This document shows positions 63,430 to 64,000 of a DNA stretch of 64,000 nucleotides, one piece after another (the first letter of the stretch is position 1; the number at the start of each line of letters is the position of its first letter). The translations under genes were made by a program, and so were the position numbers. The notes under the pieces were generated by a model that was not told the origin of the DNA, searched no databases, and saw nothing but the letters and a program-made list of their open reading frames with translations. This DNA is from Bradyrhizobium niftali. Lineage in GTDB: Bacteria; Pseudomonadota; Alphaproteobacteria; Rhizobiales; Xanthobacteraceae. Where the stretch lies: assembly GCF_004571025.1 (NCBI RefSeq), contig NZ_SPQT01000015.1:162501-226500 (forward strand). Reading direction: 5' to 3'.

Positions 63430-63826
63430 CGTAACCGTCCATCGGTCAGCGCCGCCACGACCGCGGTCAGCGTCACCGCGTCAACCGCGCCCGTGATCCG
63501 CATCCGAGCTCCGGCCGCGAACTCAATCTCGATCGCACCGCAGCTTCCGGAGGGCGCCGTCAACGGTTGCCGGTCTGGCGCAATGGAGACCGTCGCAAAA
63601 CGGACCTCGTCATCCTGCCGCTGCATCGCCCAGGCCCGCAAGCGAGGATGCCTGTGCGCGCCTGCCGCCGCCAAGCCGTAACCAAATTGCGGTGAACATC
63701 ATGTCGCCGAGCAACCTCGACAACACTGGCCCCGGGCGCCAGACTCTCCTCCACGATCCGAAGCTTCTCGGCGGTGGTCCACCGCCGTCGCCGCTCAGGA
63801 CCGGACAGAACCGTAACCGTCGTCAC
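63426..63826 (-). pseudogene. tnpA: IS66 accessory gene tnpA, frameshifted
   Basis: Codons from ATG 63826 give the helix-turn-helix N-terminus (RRRRWTTAEKLRIVEESLAP then VARRHDVHRNLVTAWRRQAR). The C-terminal half (RFATVSIAPDRQPL ... VDAVTLTAVVAALTDGRLR) is in another frame reaching the stop at 63426. The shift is between about 63680 and 63590. Both halves look well conserved, so the break is recent, a sequencing error, or a programmed slip; no classic slippery site was identified. Confidence 0.82.
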
Positions 63827-63911
63827 GTTTGCTCATTTGCTTGCAAATTAGTGAGCAAACCATCTCACGCTCGAACGCAATCCGGGAAGGCGGTCTCCAC
63901 CGGAGGCTTAC

Positions 63912-63919
63912 GGAATTGT
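63912..63919. repeat. Right target-site duplication of the IS66 element
   Basis: GGAATTGT, directly repeating 61338-61345, followed by unannotated sequence to the window end. Confidence 0.93.
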
Positions 63920-64000
63920 GCTGCCATTGGCCATTGTTTGCCAATCAACCACGTACGTTCGCTCGCGGCAGTCAAATAGGCACGACGATCCGTCGAATTC

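Larger units (their letters stand above)
61346..63911 (-). mobile_element. IS66 family insertion sequence, complete
   Basis: A 2566-base element bounded by imperfect terminal inverted repeats: GTAACCGTCCGGTGAGGGCC at the left, GTAAGCCTCCGGTGGAGACC (read inward) at the right, 17 of the first 22 positions matching. It carries tnpA, tnpB and tnpC in the standard IS66 order on the minus strand. The exact 8-bp duplication on both sides shows that it arrived by transposition and has not been rearranged since. tnpA is frameshifted, so independent mobility is doubtful. Confidence 0.95.

Overview
The window looks like the chromosome of a Bradyrhizobium of the B. japonicum/diazoefficiens type. It is GC-rich, carries dense families of rhizobial palindromic intergenic repeats, and contains a TlpA that appears near-identical, from memory, to the B. 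japonicum cytochrome aa3 maturation factor, next to argH. Alphaproteobacterial neighbourhoods such as ftsEX/zinc-ribbon protein/cpdR and metXW behind a SAM-II riboswitch agree with this. No tRNA, rRNA, CRISPR array or replication origin was seen.

Positions 1-44300 are ordinary core genome. In order they hold an M23 peptidase (5' end outside the window), an NHL-type exported protein, an AraC regulator, clpB, a MOSC protein, a broken alpha/beta hydrolase, metXW, an aromatic/histidine trio (chorismate mutase, hisC, tyrC), DUF2125, ChaC, PlsC and YdcF proteins, ftsEX, a zinc-ribbon protein, cpdR, a DUF4175 gene pair, a carboxymuconolactone decarboxylase, a 3-hydroxyisobutyrate-dehydrogenase-like enzyme, lysA-lptM, argH/tlpA, hbd-etfA-etfB, a cobalamin adenosyltransferase, a BrkB membrane protein, a hybrid histidine kinase, gluQ, an AlkA-like glycosylase with an apparent deletion, DUF2855, a flavin monooxygenase, an NHL protein and an HNH endonuclease. 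Methionine synthesis is visibly regulated: a SAM-II aptamer is followed directly by an intrinsic terminator ahead of metXW.

Positions 44300-52000 are an accessory, partly decayed stretch. They include an Mrr-like restriction gene whose conserved core lies on opposite strands (a local inversion), a glycosyltransferase, a ribbon-helix-helix protein coupled to a PHA-depolymerase-like esterase, a Ku protein, several small conserved-looking genes (one frameshifted), and the wreck of an HlyD-type membrane fusion protein.

Positions 52000-64000 are mobile DNA. A three-gene Tn7/Tn5053-like transposition operon (DDE transposase, AAA+ ATPase, 801-residue TniQ; no TnsA seen) faces a three-gene TadG/TadE-like operon that could be cargo. 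Beyond it lies an IS66-family element whose ends are fixed by inverted repeats and a perfect 8-bp target duplication; its tnpA is frameshifted. The transposition operon and the unexplained repeats near 60.8 kb are the best candidates for something new.
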